From the NCBI GenBank assembly GCA_003158855.1, contig PMLJ01000048.1, positions 1 through 48,938 on the forward strand: a DNA stretch of 48,938 nt, written 5' to 3'. Numbering within the stretch: position 1 is the first letter of the stretch; each line of letters begins with the position of its first letter. Both the position numbers and the translations under genes were made by a program. This document shows positions 26,520 to 33,988 of this stretch, piece by piece. A model generated the notes under the pieces. The model did not search any database. It saw nothing but the letters and a program-made list of their open reading frames with translations, and had not been told where the DNA came from. This stretch comes from Acidimicrobiaceae bacterium. GTDB lineage: Bacteria; Actinomycetota; Acidimicrobiia; Acidimicrobiales; RAAP-2.

Positions 26520-27368
26520 CTACCCTTCGGCGTCCACGCGCAGCCCGTAGAGGTCGGGCCGGCGCAGCTCCAGCACGGAGATCTGGGACCGCCTTCGAGA
26601 CACTTCGTCCAAGTCGAGCATCGCGACCAGGACGTCCGGCGCGTTCGACGTCGACTCCGCGATCACTTCGCCCCACGGACCAACGATGATCGAATGCCCG
26701 TACGACGAAAGGCCTTCCTCCGTGGTGCCCGCCTGCGCCGCCGCCACCACGAACGCGTGGTTCTCGATGGCGCGGGCCTTTATCAGCACGTCCCAGTGGT
26801 CGGCTCCGGTCACCGCGTTGAACGCCGACGGGATGGCGAAGACCGTCGCCCCGCGAAGCGCCAGGCTCCGGTAGAGCTCGGGGAAGCGCAGGTCGAAGCA
26901 GATCGACATGCCGAGGTCGAACCCGGGGAGTTGGGCGACGACGACGTCGCTGCCCGCTTCGATCGCCCTCGACTCCATGTAGGAGACCTTCCCGGGCACC
27001 TCGATGTCGAACAGGTGCGCCTTTCGGTACGTGGCGCCCACCGAGCCGTCGTCGTTGATGATCACGCTGGTGTTGAAGCACTTCTCGCTCCGAGGAGACT
27101 TCTCCAGCATGCTGCCGAGGTGGATGGTGACCTTGCTCGACGAGGCGATCTCACCAAAGCGGTCGGTCAGCGGCCCGGGAATGGATTCACCGATGGCGCC
27201 GTAGTTGGCCGTCGGGCCGTAGTAGTTCAAGTATTCGGGCAGTTGGATGTACGAAGCCCCCTGGCCCGCGGCGTCGAGGACGAGATCGATGGCGGTGTCG
27301 ACGTTCGACTCCGTGTCAGAGCCCGAGCTGAGCTGCACCGCGGCGACCTTTATCTTCGAAGCATTCAT
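26520..27368 (-). CDS. Carbon-nitrogen hydrolase (nitrilase superfamily, Nit1/Nit2-like)
   Basis: Cytosolic amidase of 282 aa. The Glu-Lys-Cys triad is visible in IQLPEYLNYYG, TYRKAHLFDIEVPGK and MSICFDLRFPELYR. The middle segment HLFDIEVPGK with a following ES resembles omega-amidase (Nit2), whereas CFDLRFPEL resembles Nit1 (deaminated-glutathione amidase). An AAGGAA lies upstream of the ATG at 27368. The downstream hydrolase pseudogene may once have been cotranscribed with it, with a gap of 60 bp. The exact substrate is undetermined. Confidence 0.88.
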   Translation of the reverse strand: MNASKIKVAAVQLSSGSDTESNVDTAIDLVLDAAGQGASYIQLPEYLNYYGPTANYGAIGESIPGPLTDRFGEIASSSKVTIHLGSMLEKSPRSEKCFNTSVIINDDGSVGATYRKAHLFDIEVPGKVSYMESRAIEAGSDVVVAQLPGFDLGMSICFDLRFPELYRSLALRGATVFAIPSAFNAVTGADHWDVLIKARAIENHAFVVAAAQAGTTEEGLSSYGHSIIVGPWGEVIAESTSNAPDVLVAMLDLDEVSRRRSQISVLELRRPDLYGLRVDAEG

Positions 27369-27477
27369 CGAGAACGCACTTCCTTCACCGTCTTCGTAGT
27401 TCTTGCAAGTTACCTGCCTCGACCTTCAATTCCTACCGCTGGGGCAATCACGTGGCTCGAGAGCCGGCCGGCTGACT

Positions 27478-27500
27478 GGACCACGACAAAGTCGTGGTCC
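27478..27500 (-). terminator. Hairpin after the XRE-nucleotidyltransferase operon
   Basis: A 10-bp perfect inverted repeat with an AAA loop begins 3 nt past the nucleotidyltransferase stop on the leftward strand. It probably ends that transcript before the nitrilase gene. Confidence 0.65.
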
Positions 27501-27503
27501 GGC

Positions 27504-27989
27504 CTAACCCTCGGTCCGGCGAAGCAGTCGCTTGAGTGCCGGAAGCGCAGCCCGATCCTTCTCTCGATTTGACGCCTCTTTGGAGTGAACGATGTCGCCC
27601 AAGCTCGCAACCTCTATGGTCACTCCCTCTATCGTCAGCGACGTCGATCTCTTCACAATTTCCGAGTAACTGCCCAAGCCCGCTGGGGACATTACGACGT
27701 CGAGGTCGCCGAACTTGGTGGTCAAATTGAGCATCTCCATCTTCTGAAGAAAGTCCGCGTCGGGCGAGAACGCGAGGTCCTCGCCGCTGCCCTCCGTTCG
27801 GATCTTGGCTTCCAACTCCTTGAGAGCCCCCGCCAGCCTCTCCAAATTCTCGGTGTCTCGCTGAGGTGTGACGTCGATGTCCATCGTCACGAGATCGGAT
27901 CCGTAGAGGATGGCCGCCATCCCCCCGATCAGGACGAACGAGACATCGTGTCTCTTCAGAACTCGCAGCAGCCCGCTCGGATCAAACAC
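27504..27989 (-). CDS. Minimal nucleotidyltransferase, toxin-like partner of an XRE regulator
   Basis: A 161-aa protein with the nucleotidyltransferase signature VLIGGMAAILYGSDLVTMDIDV (GG, then the metal-binding DID). It resembles AbiEii/MNT-type and DUF6036-like nucleotidyltransferases found in toxin-antitoxin or abortive-infection pairs. GTG 27989 overlaps the upstream XRE gene by 8 bp; a TTG at 28022 would overlap by 41 bp and is less likely. The pair is compact, carries its own operator and ends in a hairpin, all typical of a two-gene stress or defence module. Toxicity is inferred from family resemblance only. Confidence 0.7.
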   Translation of the reverse strand: MFDPSGLLRVLKRHDVSFVLIGGMAAILYGSDLVTMDIDVTPQRDTENLERLAGALKELEAKIRTEGSGEDLAFSPDADFLQKMEMLNLTTKFGDLDVVMSPAGLGSYSEIVKRSTSLTIEGVTIEVASLGDIVHSKEASNREKDRAALPALKRLLRRTEG

Positions 27990-28311
27990 TCTGATGCCTG
28001 AGGGCGCGTCGACCCTGCTCAACGAAGCGCGCCGCAGCGACGGCGTTATCCCAACGCTGCTGGTAGTCGAGCTTGAGGTTTCTTTCTATCGCCGAGTCGT
28101 CCCAGTCCCGTTCGACGATCGATACGTCGAGGAAGAGTCCGAGGGATTCGAGCAACGAGGCGACCCGATCGAACGACGGTTTCGATGCCCCGCTCTCCAG
28201 CCGCGAGATGGCCGACTGTGTGGTCCCGACCAGATCGGCCAGCTCTTTTTGGCTGAGACCCCGTTTTGCCCGGGCACTTCGAATGATTGGAGCGGCAAGG
28301 GAACTCGACAT
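27982..28311 (-). CDS. XRE-family HTH regulator (antitoxin-like)
   Basis: A 109-aa DNA-binding protein. Residues about 8-62 form a Cro/CI-type helix-turn-helix (KRGLSQKELADLVGTTQSAI, then SRLESGASKPS). The C-terminal 45 residues are charged and may contact the partner. The ATG at 28311 has no ribosome site; a TATATT lies 6 nt upstream, suggesting leaderless translation. A perfect palindrome (28317-28340) covers that hexamer, so autorepression is likely. It is followed by the nucleotidyltransferase gene with an 8-bp overlap. Confidence 0.82.
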   Translation of the reverse strand: MSSSLAAPIIRSARAKRGLSQKELADLVGTTQSAISRLESGASKPSFDRVASLLESLGLFLDVSIVERDWDDSAIERNLKLDYQQRWDNAVAAARFVEQGRRALRHQSV

Positions 28312-28316
28312 GGTTA

Positions 28317-28340
28317 GAATATAGCATAGTTGCTATATTC
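28317..28340. promoter_or_regulatory. Palindromic operator over the XRE gene promoter
   Basis: GAATATAGCA and TGCTATATTC are perfect 10-bp inverted arms around TAGT. The right-hand edge on the leftward strand contains TATATT, a -10 candidate ending 6 nt before the XRE start codon. Binding by the XRE protein would block its own promoter. Confidence 0.7.
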
Positions 28341-28388
28341 GCTCTCGCGAACGGTACAGAAACTTTGGCGACACTCGCTTGTGGTGCC

Positions 28389-31300
28389 CTAATGCCAGTC
28401 CCTCGAGGGCGCCGTGGCGCCGAGACTGAGCGGCTCGACGAACTCGACCATCAACGCGAGCGTGCCCTGGCCCCGCTGCAGCGAGCCCCGTACCAGCAGC
28501 GCCGGAGATCTTCGCGCCACCGGCGACCAGCGGGCCCACGCCCCCTTGGAGAAGATCACGTTGACGTGCCCGGTCTCGTCCTCGAGATTGAGGAACACCG
28601 CGCCGTTCGCGGTCTCGGGGTGCTGGCGGTGGGTGACGACGCCTGCGACCGTGACCCGCGAGCTCTCCGCACCCGCCAACCCGTCGGCGCGCGTGACCCC
28701 GCGCGCGTGCAGCTCGCCGCGCACCAGCGCGATCGCGGTTGTTTCGGGCGTGAGGCCCATCGACCAGAGGTCGTCGGCGACCCTCTCCATCTCGGTCGTC
28801 GCGGGAAGCTCGGGGGCGACCACCCCGGTCACCACGCTCTCCAGCCGGTCGGCCGTTCCCTGGGCCGCTGGCCCGGCCGCCCACGCGAGTGCCCGGCGGC
28901 TCGTCCCGAAGTCGTCGAGCGCGCCCGCGGCGGCGAGGGCCTCGAGGTGGTGCTGCTGGCAGCGCGCGCGGCGCACGAGGTCCTCGGGGCCCCGCCAGGG
29001 AGCGCCTTCGACGATGCGCCCGGCGAGCTCGGTGCCTACGGCGCGAAGCGAGCCGAGCCCGAGGCGCACCTCGGGGTGCTCGAGCGAGCCCTCGAGCGTG
29101 GCATCGACGCCCGACCTGTTCACGTCGGGGCGCAGCACGGCGACCCCGTGGCGCTTCGCGTCGGCGACCAGGCTCTGGGGTGACCAGAACCCGAGGGGCT
29201 GGGCGTTGAGCAGCGAGACCAGGAACGCCGCCGGATAGTGGTACTTGATCCACGCCGAGCAGTACACGAGGTGGGCGAAGGAGACCGAGTGCGACTCGGG
29301 GAACCCGAAGTTCGCGAACGCCGCCAGGGCGTCGAAGAGCTGGTCGGCGCCTTCCCCGGTGATGCCGTTCTTCGCCATGCCGGCGTAGAAGCGGCTCTTC
29401 AGCTTCAGCATGCGCAGCTCCGAGCGCTTGGCGGCCATGGCCTGGCGCAGTTCGTCCGCCTCGGCCGGGGAGAACCCCGCCACGGCGACCGCCATCTCCA
29501 TGAGCTGCTCCTGGAAGAGCGGCACCCCGAGGGTGCGCCGCAGGATTGGCTCGAGGCGCGGGTGCAGGTAGGTCACCGGCTCGTCGCCGCGGCGCCGGCG
29601 GATGTAGGGATTCACCGCGTTGCCCTGGATGGGGCCGGGGCGGATCAGCGCCACCTCGATGACGAGGTCGTAGAAGCAGCGCGGCTGCACCCTCGGCAAC
29701 GTCGCCATCTGGGCGCGCGACTCGACCTGGAAGACCCCGACGGTGTCGGCCTCGCAGAGCAGGTCGTAGACGCAGTCCTCCTGGGCCAGCTCGCCCAGGT
29801 CGATCGTCACCCCGTGAAAGTCCGCCACCTGATCGACCGCGCGGTGCAGCGCGTCGAGCATCCCGAGCCCCAGGAGGTCGAACTTGACGAGGCCAATGGC
29901 GGCGCAGTCGTCCTTGTCCCACTGCAGCACCGTGCGCCCGGGCATACGGCCCCACTCGACCGGGCAGACCTCGATGACCGGCCGGTCGCAGAGCACCATG
30001 CCGGCCGAGTGGATCCCGAGGTGGCGCGGGCGGGTGAGGAGCTGGTTCGCCATGGTGAGCACCAGCTCGGGCACCTCCTCGGAGGTCGCGGTCATGCTCT
30101 GGCGGTCGACGCCGTCGCGCAGCTTGTTCGCCTGCTCCTCGGAGAACCCGAAGGCGCGCGCCACGTCGCGCAGCGCCGAGCGGGGCCGGTACGTGATCAC
30201 GGCCGCCACCTGGGCGGCGTGGCGGCGTCCGTAGCGCCCGTAGACGTACTGGATCACCTCCTCGCGCCGTCCCGACTCGATGTCGACGTCGATGTCGGGG
30301 GGTCCGTCACGCGCCGGGGAGAGGAACCGCTCGAAGAACAGATTGAGCTTCACCGCGTCGGCGTTCGTGATGCCGAGCGAGAAGCAGACGGCCGAGTTCG
30401 CGGCCGACCCCCGGCCCTGGCAGTAGATGTTCTCGCGCCGACAGAACTCGGTGATGTCCCAGACGGTGAGGAAGTACCCGGCGAAGCCCAGCGAACCAAT
30501 GACCCCCAGCTCATGGTCGATCTGGCGCCACGCGCCCGGCACCCGCTCGGCGTCGCGCGGTCCGTAACGAAGCGTCGCGCCCTTTTCCACGAGCGCCAAC
30601 AGGTAGGACTGCTCGTCCATTCCCGCGGGGGTTGGGAACGCCGGCAGGTTTGGCGCGACGAGGCGCAGGTCGAAGGTCAGCTCGGCGGCGAGCTCACCGG
30701 CCTGGTCGACGACCCCGGGCCAGCGCGCGAAGCGACGGCGCTGCTCGGCGTCGCTGCGCAGGTGAGCAAGCGGCGACGCCGAGAGCCACCCCTCCATCTC
30801 CTCGAGGCTCCGGCGGGCGCGAATGGCGGAGAGGACGTTCGCCCTCGCGAAGGCGTCGGGCGTCGCGTAGTGGACGTTGCCTGTCGCGACCAGCGCGACG
30901 TCGGCGTTCACGGCGAGCTCGGCCAGCACGTCGTTGCGCGCCACGTCGTCGAACCCGCCGTGGTCCCAGATCTCGGCCGCCACGTTGTTGCGGCCGAAGG
31001 CGTCGACGAGGCGCGCGAGTTGGCGCCGCGCGCCGCGCGGGCCCTCGTCCATCAGCGCGCGCGTCAGGGGCCCCTTGCGACATCCCGTAAGCACCATCCA
31101 CTCGCCGGCGTTCTCCGCCACGTCCCCGAGGGTGAAGCGCGGAGCCCCCTTCTCGCCGCGCGCGAGATGCGCCTCGCCCAGCATCGTCGCGAGGCGGCGG
31201 TAACCCCCGGGAGAGCGAGCGAGCACCACGAGGTGGTCCCCGGTGGGGTCGGGCATCCCCACCCGATCGTCGGTGGCGTCGAGGGAGATCTCCACACCGA

Positions 31301-31490
31301 AGATGGCCGGCAGTGCGAAGGCGCGAGCCGCCTCGGCGAAACGGACCACCCCGTAGAGGCCGTGATGGTCGGTGAGCGCGAGACCCGAGAGGCCGAGCCG
31401 GACGGCCTCAGCGACGAGTTCTTCGGGGTCGCTCGCTCCGTCGAGGAAGCTGAATCCCGAGTGCGCGTGAAGTTCGGCGTAGACCGTCAT
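28389..31490 (-). CDS. dnaE2: Error-prone DNA polymerase III alpha subunit, DnaE2/ImuC
   Basis: Translesion polymerase of the SOS mutasome, 1033 aa from ATG 31490. The N-terminal PHP domain starts MTVYAELHAHSGFSFLDGA. The C-family palm has the catalytic aspartates in PPDIDVDIESGRREEV near residue 400. DLLGLGMLD, the fingers and a helix-hairpin-helix region follow, then a C-terminal OB fold (VTVAGVVTHRQHPETANG). The length fits DnaE2 rather than replicative DnaE1 (about 1180 aa). A GTG 27 nt upstream is a possible alternative start. The ATG overlaps the stop of the preceding chimeric gene (ATGA). Expected to act with ImuA and ImuB under LexA control. Confidence 0.95.
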   Translation of the reverse strand: MTVYAELHAHSGFSFLDGASDPEELVAEAVRLGLSGLALTDHHGLYGVVRFAEAARAFALPAIFGVEISLDATDDRVGMPDPTGDHLVVLARSPGGYRRLATMLGEAHLARGEKGAPRFTLGDVAENAGEWMVLTGCRKGPLTRALMDEGPRGARRQLARLVDAFGRNNVAAEIWDHGGFDDVARNDVLAELAVNADVALVATGNVHYATPDAFARANVLSAIRARRSLEEMEGWLSASPLAHLRSDAEQRRRFARWPGVVDQAGELAAELTFDLRLVAPNLPAFPTPAGMDEQSYLLALVEKGATLRYGPRDAERVPGAWRQIDHELGVIGSLGFAGYFLTVWDITEFCRRENIYCQGRGSAANSAVCFSLGITNADAVKLNLFFERFLSPARDGPPDIDVDIESGRREEVIQYVYGRYGRRHAAQVAAVITYRPRSALRDVARAFGFSEEQANKLRDGVDRQSMTATSEEVPELVLTMANQLLTRPRHLGIHSAGMVLCDRPVIEVCPVEWGRMPGRTVLQWDKDDCAAIGLVKFDLLGLGMLDALHRAVDQVADFHGVTIDLGELAQEDCVYDLLCEADTVGVFQVESRAQMATLPRVQPRCFYDLVIEVALIRPGPIQGNAVNPYIRRRRGDEPVTYLHPRLEPILRRTLGVPLFQEQLMEMAVAVAGFSPAEADELRQAMAAKRSELRMLKLKSRFYAGMAKNGITGEGADQLFDALAAFANFGFPESHSVSFAHLVYCSAWIKYHYPAAFLVSLLNAQPLGFWSPQSLVADAKRHGVAVLRPDVNRSGVDATLEGSLEHPEVRLGLGSLRAVGTELAGRIVEGAPWRGPEDLVRRARCQQHHLEALAAAGALDDFGTSRRALAWAAGPAAQGTADRLESVVTGVVAPELPATTEMERVADDLWSMGLTPETTAIALVRGELHARGVTRADGLAGAESSRVTVAGVVTHRQHPETANGAVFLNLEDETGHVNVIFSKGAWARWSPVARRSPALLVRGSLQRGQGTLALMVEFVEPLSLGATAPSRDWH

Positions 31491-31507
31491 CGGTCGCAGA
31501 TCCCGGC
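31411..31507. repeat. Direct repeat copy A (dnaE2 5' end)
   Basis: About 97 bp covering the first codons of dnaE2 and its immediate upstream. Over 31421-31504 it matches 32110-32193 with 6 mismatches in 84 bp (about 93 percent). This copy belongs to the intact dnaE2. Confidence 0.9.
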
Positions 31508-32179
31508 TGTCCGCCACTGGCAGGCGCGCGCGCCGTCGCAGTCGATTGAATCAGGAATGACGGTGAAAACCGTCACGGTGAGGAAACTCGCCCAGCCACG
31601 CGAGGCGAGGCTGGGCGGAGTCGCTTCGTCGAAGTCGATGCTGATGGTTGTCGCAAGCGTGGTGGTCGTGGTGCTTCGCCGCCACCCGATGTTTGGACTC
31701 GTTCCAGCCGCGTTCAGCGCGAAAACTCGACTAATAGTTGCAAAAATGAGTACACCATCATCGCTGGTCGTACCGTGAATCTTGTAATGGCTCGACGAAG
31801 GGCAAATCGCAGCAGATATGCCGTTATCGCTGGTCGTACCGTGAATTTCGTATTTGCAGGCCAAATGGTAGGGAATGGCGACGGAACTCGACGAGAAAAC
31901 CGTCGCGATCCGGACGATCATGCCCCCGTGCGAAGTGGAACTCGCCGGGATGACCTCGTCGAAGTTGGCGTTAAGGGTGATGGCGAGCATGGCCGTCGAG
32001 CCGTTGCTCCGACCCCCGATATCGAAGCCCGAACTGTCCGTGCTGAGCGTGAAGGTCCTGCTGGTCGCCACCGTCGGCGCCGGGACTCGAGCGGCCCCGG
32101 CAATGAGCACTTCGGGGTCGCTCGCTCCGTCGAGGAAGTTGAGTCCCGAGTGCGCGCGAGGTTCGGCGTAGACCGTCAT
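31487..32179 (-). CDS. Chimeric gene between imuB and dnaE2: dnaE2-like N-terminus plus Ser/Thr-rich repeats
   Basis: An open frame of 230 codons. It begins at an ATG sharing a base with the imuB stop (TGATG), and its TGA overlaps the dnaE2 ATG (ATGA). The first 30 residues (MTVYAEPRAHSGLNFLDGAS, then DPEVLIAGAAR) are a diverged copy of the DnaE2 N-terminus. The remainder is Ser/Thr-rich, with two related blocks of about 60 aa (RTFTLS...FDE...P and RVFALN...FDE...P) flanking two copies of an IHGTTSD(N/D)G motif. The last 10 residues resemble the ImuB C-terminus. The DNA is AT-richer than the flanks. I do not recognise the inserted sequence. It may be a new coupled gene or debris that happens to stay open. 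Confidence 0.5.
   Translation of the reverse strand: MTVYAEPRAHSGLNFLDGASDPEVLIAGAARVPAPTVATSRTFTLSTDSSGFDIGGRSNGSTAMLAITLNANFDEVIPASSTSHGGMIVRIATVFSSSSVAIPYHLACKYEIHGTTSDNGISAAICPSSSHYKIHGTTSDDGVLIFATISRVFALNAAGTSPNIGWRRSTTTTTLATTISIDFDEATPPSLASRGWASFLTVTVFTVIPDSIDCDGARACQWRTAGICDR
31760..31846. repeat. Two 21-bp direct repeats inside the imuB-dnaE2 insert
   Basis: ATCGCTGGTCGTACCGTGAA plus T occurs at 31760-31780 and 31826-31846, 66 bp apart. On the leftward strand the copies encode the two IHGTTSD motifs of the chimeric gene. The 66-bp period is a multiple of three, so the protein repeat is in register. Confidence 0.9.
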
Positions 32180-32196
32180 CAGTCGTAGATCCCGAC
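32100..32196. repeat. Direct repeat copy B (imuB 3' end / dnaE2 5' fragment)
   Basis: Partner of the repeat at 31411-31507, offset by 689 bp. This copy keeps the imuB stop overlapping an ATG (TGATG), which looks like the ancestral imuB-dnaE2 junction. Homology fades beyond the two ends. Confidence 0.9.
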
Positions 32197-33258
32197 GACC
32201 CACCAGCGACCGAGTTCGGCGACGAGCAGGACCGCCTCGCCGGTCGCCAGCACCACCTGGAGATGGGCGCGCCGGCGGCTGAGCGCCCACCACCGCTCCA
32301 CGAGCGGCCAGGGTCCCGCGTGCCAGACGACGTCGCGACGGGCCTGGCTCGAAAAGAGCAGCGCCGAGGGAATCCCGCTGAGCAGTCCCCGCGACCCCAT
32401 GCGGATCTGCTGAGCGTTCTCGTCGTGTAGCTGCACCGCCACCCGATGCTGGAACGTCATCGCCGGCGCGGGGGCGCGGAACTGACCAGGCCACGGGGCG
32501 TCGTCGGTAACTCTGCCCACGGGCGATCCGAACGGCACCAGCGTGGCGCGGTCCTCGGGGACCCGCCCCCCGCGAAGCGACGCGACCATCACCGCGTCAG
32601 CGCCGAGACGATTGCGCACGCGATACGCGGCTACCTGGGCGCGGTCGTCGCCCGCGCCGCGCTGACCGAAAAAACCAATCTGCTCGTCCGTCAATTCGCC
32701 GCCGCCGCGTAGCGATCGAAGACGCTTGGCGAGGCGCGGGTCGCGCTGGCCGCCCAACTCGCTCGACTCGCCCCTCGCCACGCGGTGCAGCTGGAGCACC
32801 GACGTGGAGAAACGCTCCGCGACCCGGGCCCGCTCGAGGTCAGCGAACGCTCCGAGCGTGTGAAGGCCCAACCGTCGGCACGTGGTCGCGAGGTCCTTTC
32901 GCCCGAGGGCGCTGAGCGGCTGAGCGCGGCGAAAGGACTCCGTCTCGCCTGCAGCCACCACCACGCCCGCTCGGGCGGCGAGCTCGGCGCAGAACAGGCC
33001 GTCGGCGACGCCGAGTGACGGCTCGCAGCCAATAAGGTCGTGGACGCTCTGGCGCACGGTCTCGAGCACCGCCGTCTCGCCGCCGAAGAACCGGCTCGGG
33101 CCTCGCACGGGCAAGACGAGCAGTCCAAGCCGTACCGGCTCGGTGAAGGGGCAAAGAACCGTCAGCGCGTCGAGCACCGAGAGATAGCCGCGCAGCGACG
33201 AGCCGTCCGGCTTCTCCTCACTGAGCGCCTCAATCCATACGGCAAGGAGGCGTTCCAC
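32179..33258 (-). CDS. imuB: ImuB-like Y-family polymerase homologue, N-terminally short
   Basis: Mutasome adaptor related to Y-family polymerases, 359 aa from GTG 33258. The GTG overlaps the imuA stop by one base. The palm region LGLLVLPVRGPSRFFGGETA and the following LGVADGLFCAELAARAG match the ImuB palm. SALGRKDLATTCRRLGLHTLGAFADLE is the helix-hairpin-helix region, and the little-finger domain and C-terminal tail follow. Typical ImuB is about 500 aa; here the first 70 or so residues of the palm are missing or replaced by MERLLAVWIEALSEEKPDG. ImuB is a non-catalytic subunit that bridges the beta clamp and DnaE2, so the loss may be tolerated. Confidence 0.78.
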   Translation of the reverse strand: MERLLAVWIEALSEEKPDGSSLRGYLSVLDALTVLCPFTEPVRLGLLVLPVRGPSRFFGGETAVLETVRQSVHDLIGCEPSLGVADGLFCAELAARAGVVVAAGETESFRRAQPLSALGRKDLATTCRRLGLHTLGAFADLERARVAERFSTSVLQLHRVARGESSELGGQRDPRLAKRLRSLRGGGELTDEQIGFFGQRGAGDDRAQVAAYRVRNRLGADAVMVASLRGGRVPEDRATLVPFGSPVGRVTDDAPWPGQFRAPAPAMTFQHRVAVQLHDENAQQIRMGSRGLLSGIPSALLFSSQARRDVVWHAGPWPLVERWWALSRRRAHLQVVLATGEAVLLVAELGRWWVVGIYD

Positions 33259-33917
33259 TAGCCCGGCGCCGCCCGACCTTTTCGATTGGGCAGCACCACC
33301 ACGTGTTCGCCAGCGCGCTGCGCCTCGCCGCGCCCGCCCACCCGGACCGTGAGGTAGCGGGCGTCGAGGCGCGACGACGTGGCCCACTGCGCGTGGGTGA
33401 TGTCGAACGAGAGGTCGACCGGCAGGGGCCACGGCGCGCCCGGCTCGCAGAGCACGATCAGCACCGTGCCGCGCTCGCGCACCCGGTCCATCAGTTGGCG
33501 GGCGACCCTGTGCGCGGTACGCGAGGGCGGACGCACCACCAGGAGGTCGACCCCGTCGAGCAGGTCCGCCGCGGACTCGGCCCACGCCCCGCGGGGTCGG
33601 GGCACGAAGAGCACGCGGCGCAGGTCGACCCCGAGGTCGGCGATCGCGACCACCCCGGGGTCGTCAACGCCCACCACCGCGACCCAGTGGCCCAGGGTGC
33701 TGGCTTCGGTGACGAGGCTTAGGGCCAGACTGAGCCCGCCCGAGCCGGGCTGCGCCTGCACGAGAACCGTTGAGCCTCGTCGCAGCCCGCCGTTCGGCGT
33801 CAACGCCTTCCAGGGCTCGCCGAGCGGCAGGAGACGGCTTTTCGCCATGGTGACGGGACGTAGCGTGGCGACCAGATCATCGGAGAGTTGGGGTCGTGAA
33901 GTTGAAAAAGCGAACAT
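33258..33917 (-). CDS. imuA: ImuA-like RecA-fold protein of the SOS mutasome
   Basis: A 219-aa P-loop-like protein related to ImuA/ImuA' and RecA. LTPNGGLRRGSTVLVQAQPGSG forms a degenerate Walker A region, and LLDGVDLLVVRPPS lies where Walker B is expected. The C-terminal region (YLTVRVGGRG) is short, as in ImuA' proteins. I chose ATG 33917 because a TACTCT hexamer 9 nt upstream and the LexA box both fit a transcript starting 2 nt before it. ATG 33848 and an upstream start at 33956 are alternatives. It leads the imuA-imuB-(chimera)-dnaE2 operon. Confidence 0.75.
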   Translation of the reverse strand: MFAFSTSRPQLSDDLVATLRPVTMAKSRLLPLGEPWKALTPNGGLRRGSTVLVQAQPGSGGLSLALSLVTEASTLGHWVAVVGVDDPGVVAIADLGVDLRRVLFVPRPRGAWAESAADLLDGVDLLVVRPPSRTAHRVARQLMDRVRERGTVLIVLCEPGAPWPLPVDLSFDITHAQWATSSRLDARYLTVRVGGRGEAQRAGEHVVVLPNRKGRAAPG

Positions 33918-33924
33918 ATGTTCG
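33911..33924. promoter_or_regulatory. LexA (SOS) box between imuA and yedK
   Basis: CGAACATATGTTCG is a perfect palindrome matching the actinobacterial SOS consensus GAAC-N4-GTTC. It overlaps the imuA start codon and probable transcription start and lies 65 bp before the divergent SRAP gene. Confidence 0.85.
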
Positions 33925-33988
33925 TAAGAGTAGCCACTCCCGGTGACACACGCCAATGGCCTTTATCGTGAAGGGTGAAAGGAGATTT

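Noticed and set aside
26044-27081. A 345-codon leftward protein spanning the nitrilase and hydrolase regions
   Set aside because: Its first two thirds are a shadow of the nitrilase gene; only the last part is real coding sequence, belonging to the hydrolase pseudogene.
29238-31778. Very long + strand open frame (846 codons) opposite dnaE2
   Set aside because: It is antisense to a clearly conserved polymerase and has the Arg/Gly/Ala/His-rich composition of a GC-driven shadow frame.
31408-32196. Insertion sequence at the imuB-dnaE2 junction
   Set aside because: No transposase, terminal inverted repeats or short target duplication; the repeats are about 90-100 bp, direct and diverged.
33259-33585. 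Upstream in-frame extension of imuB
   Set aside because: It lies wholly inside imuA in another frame and has shadow composition; the GTG overlapping the imuA stop is the sensible start.
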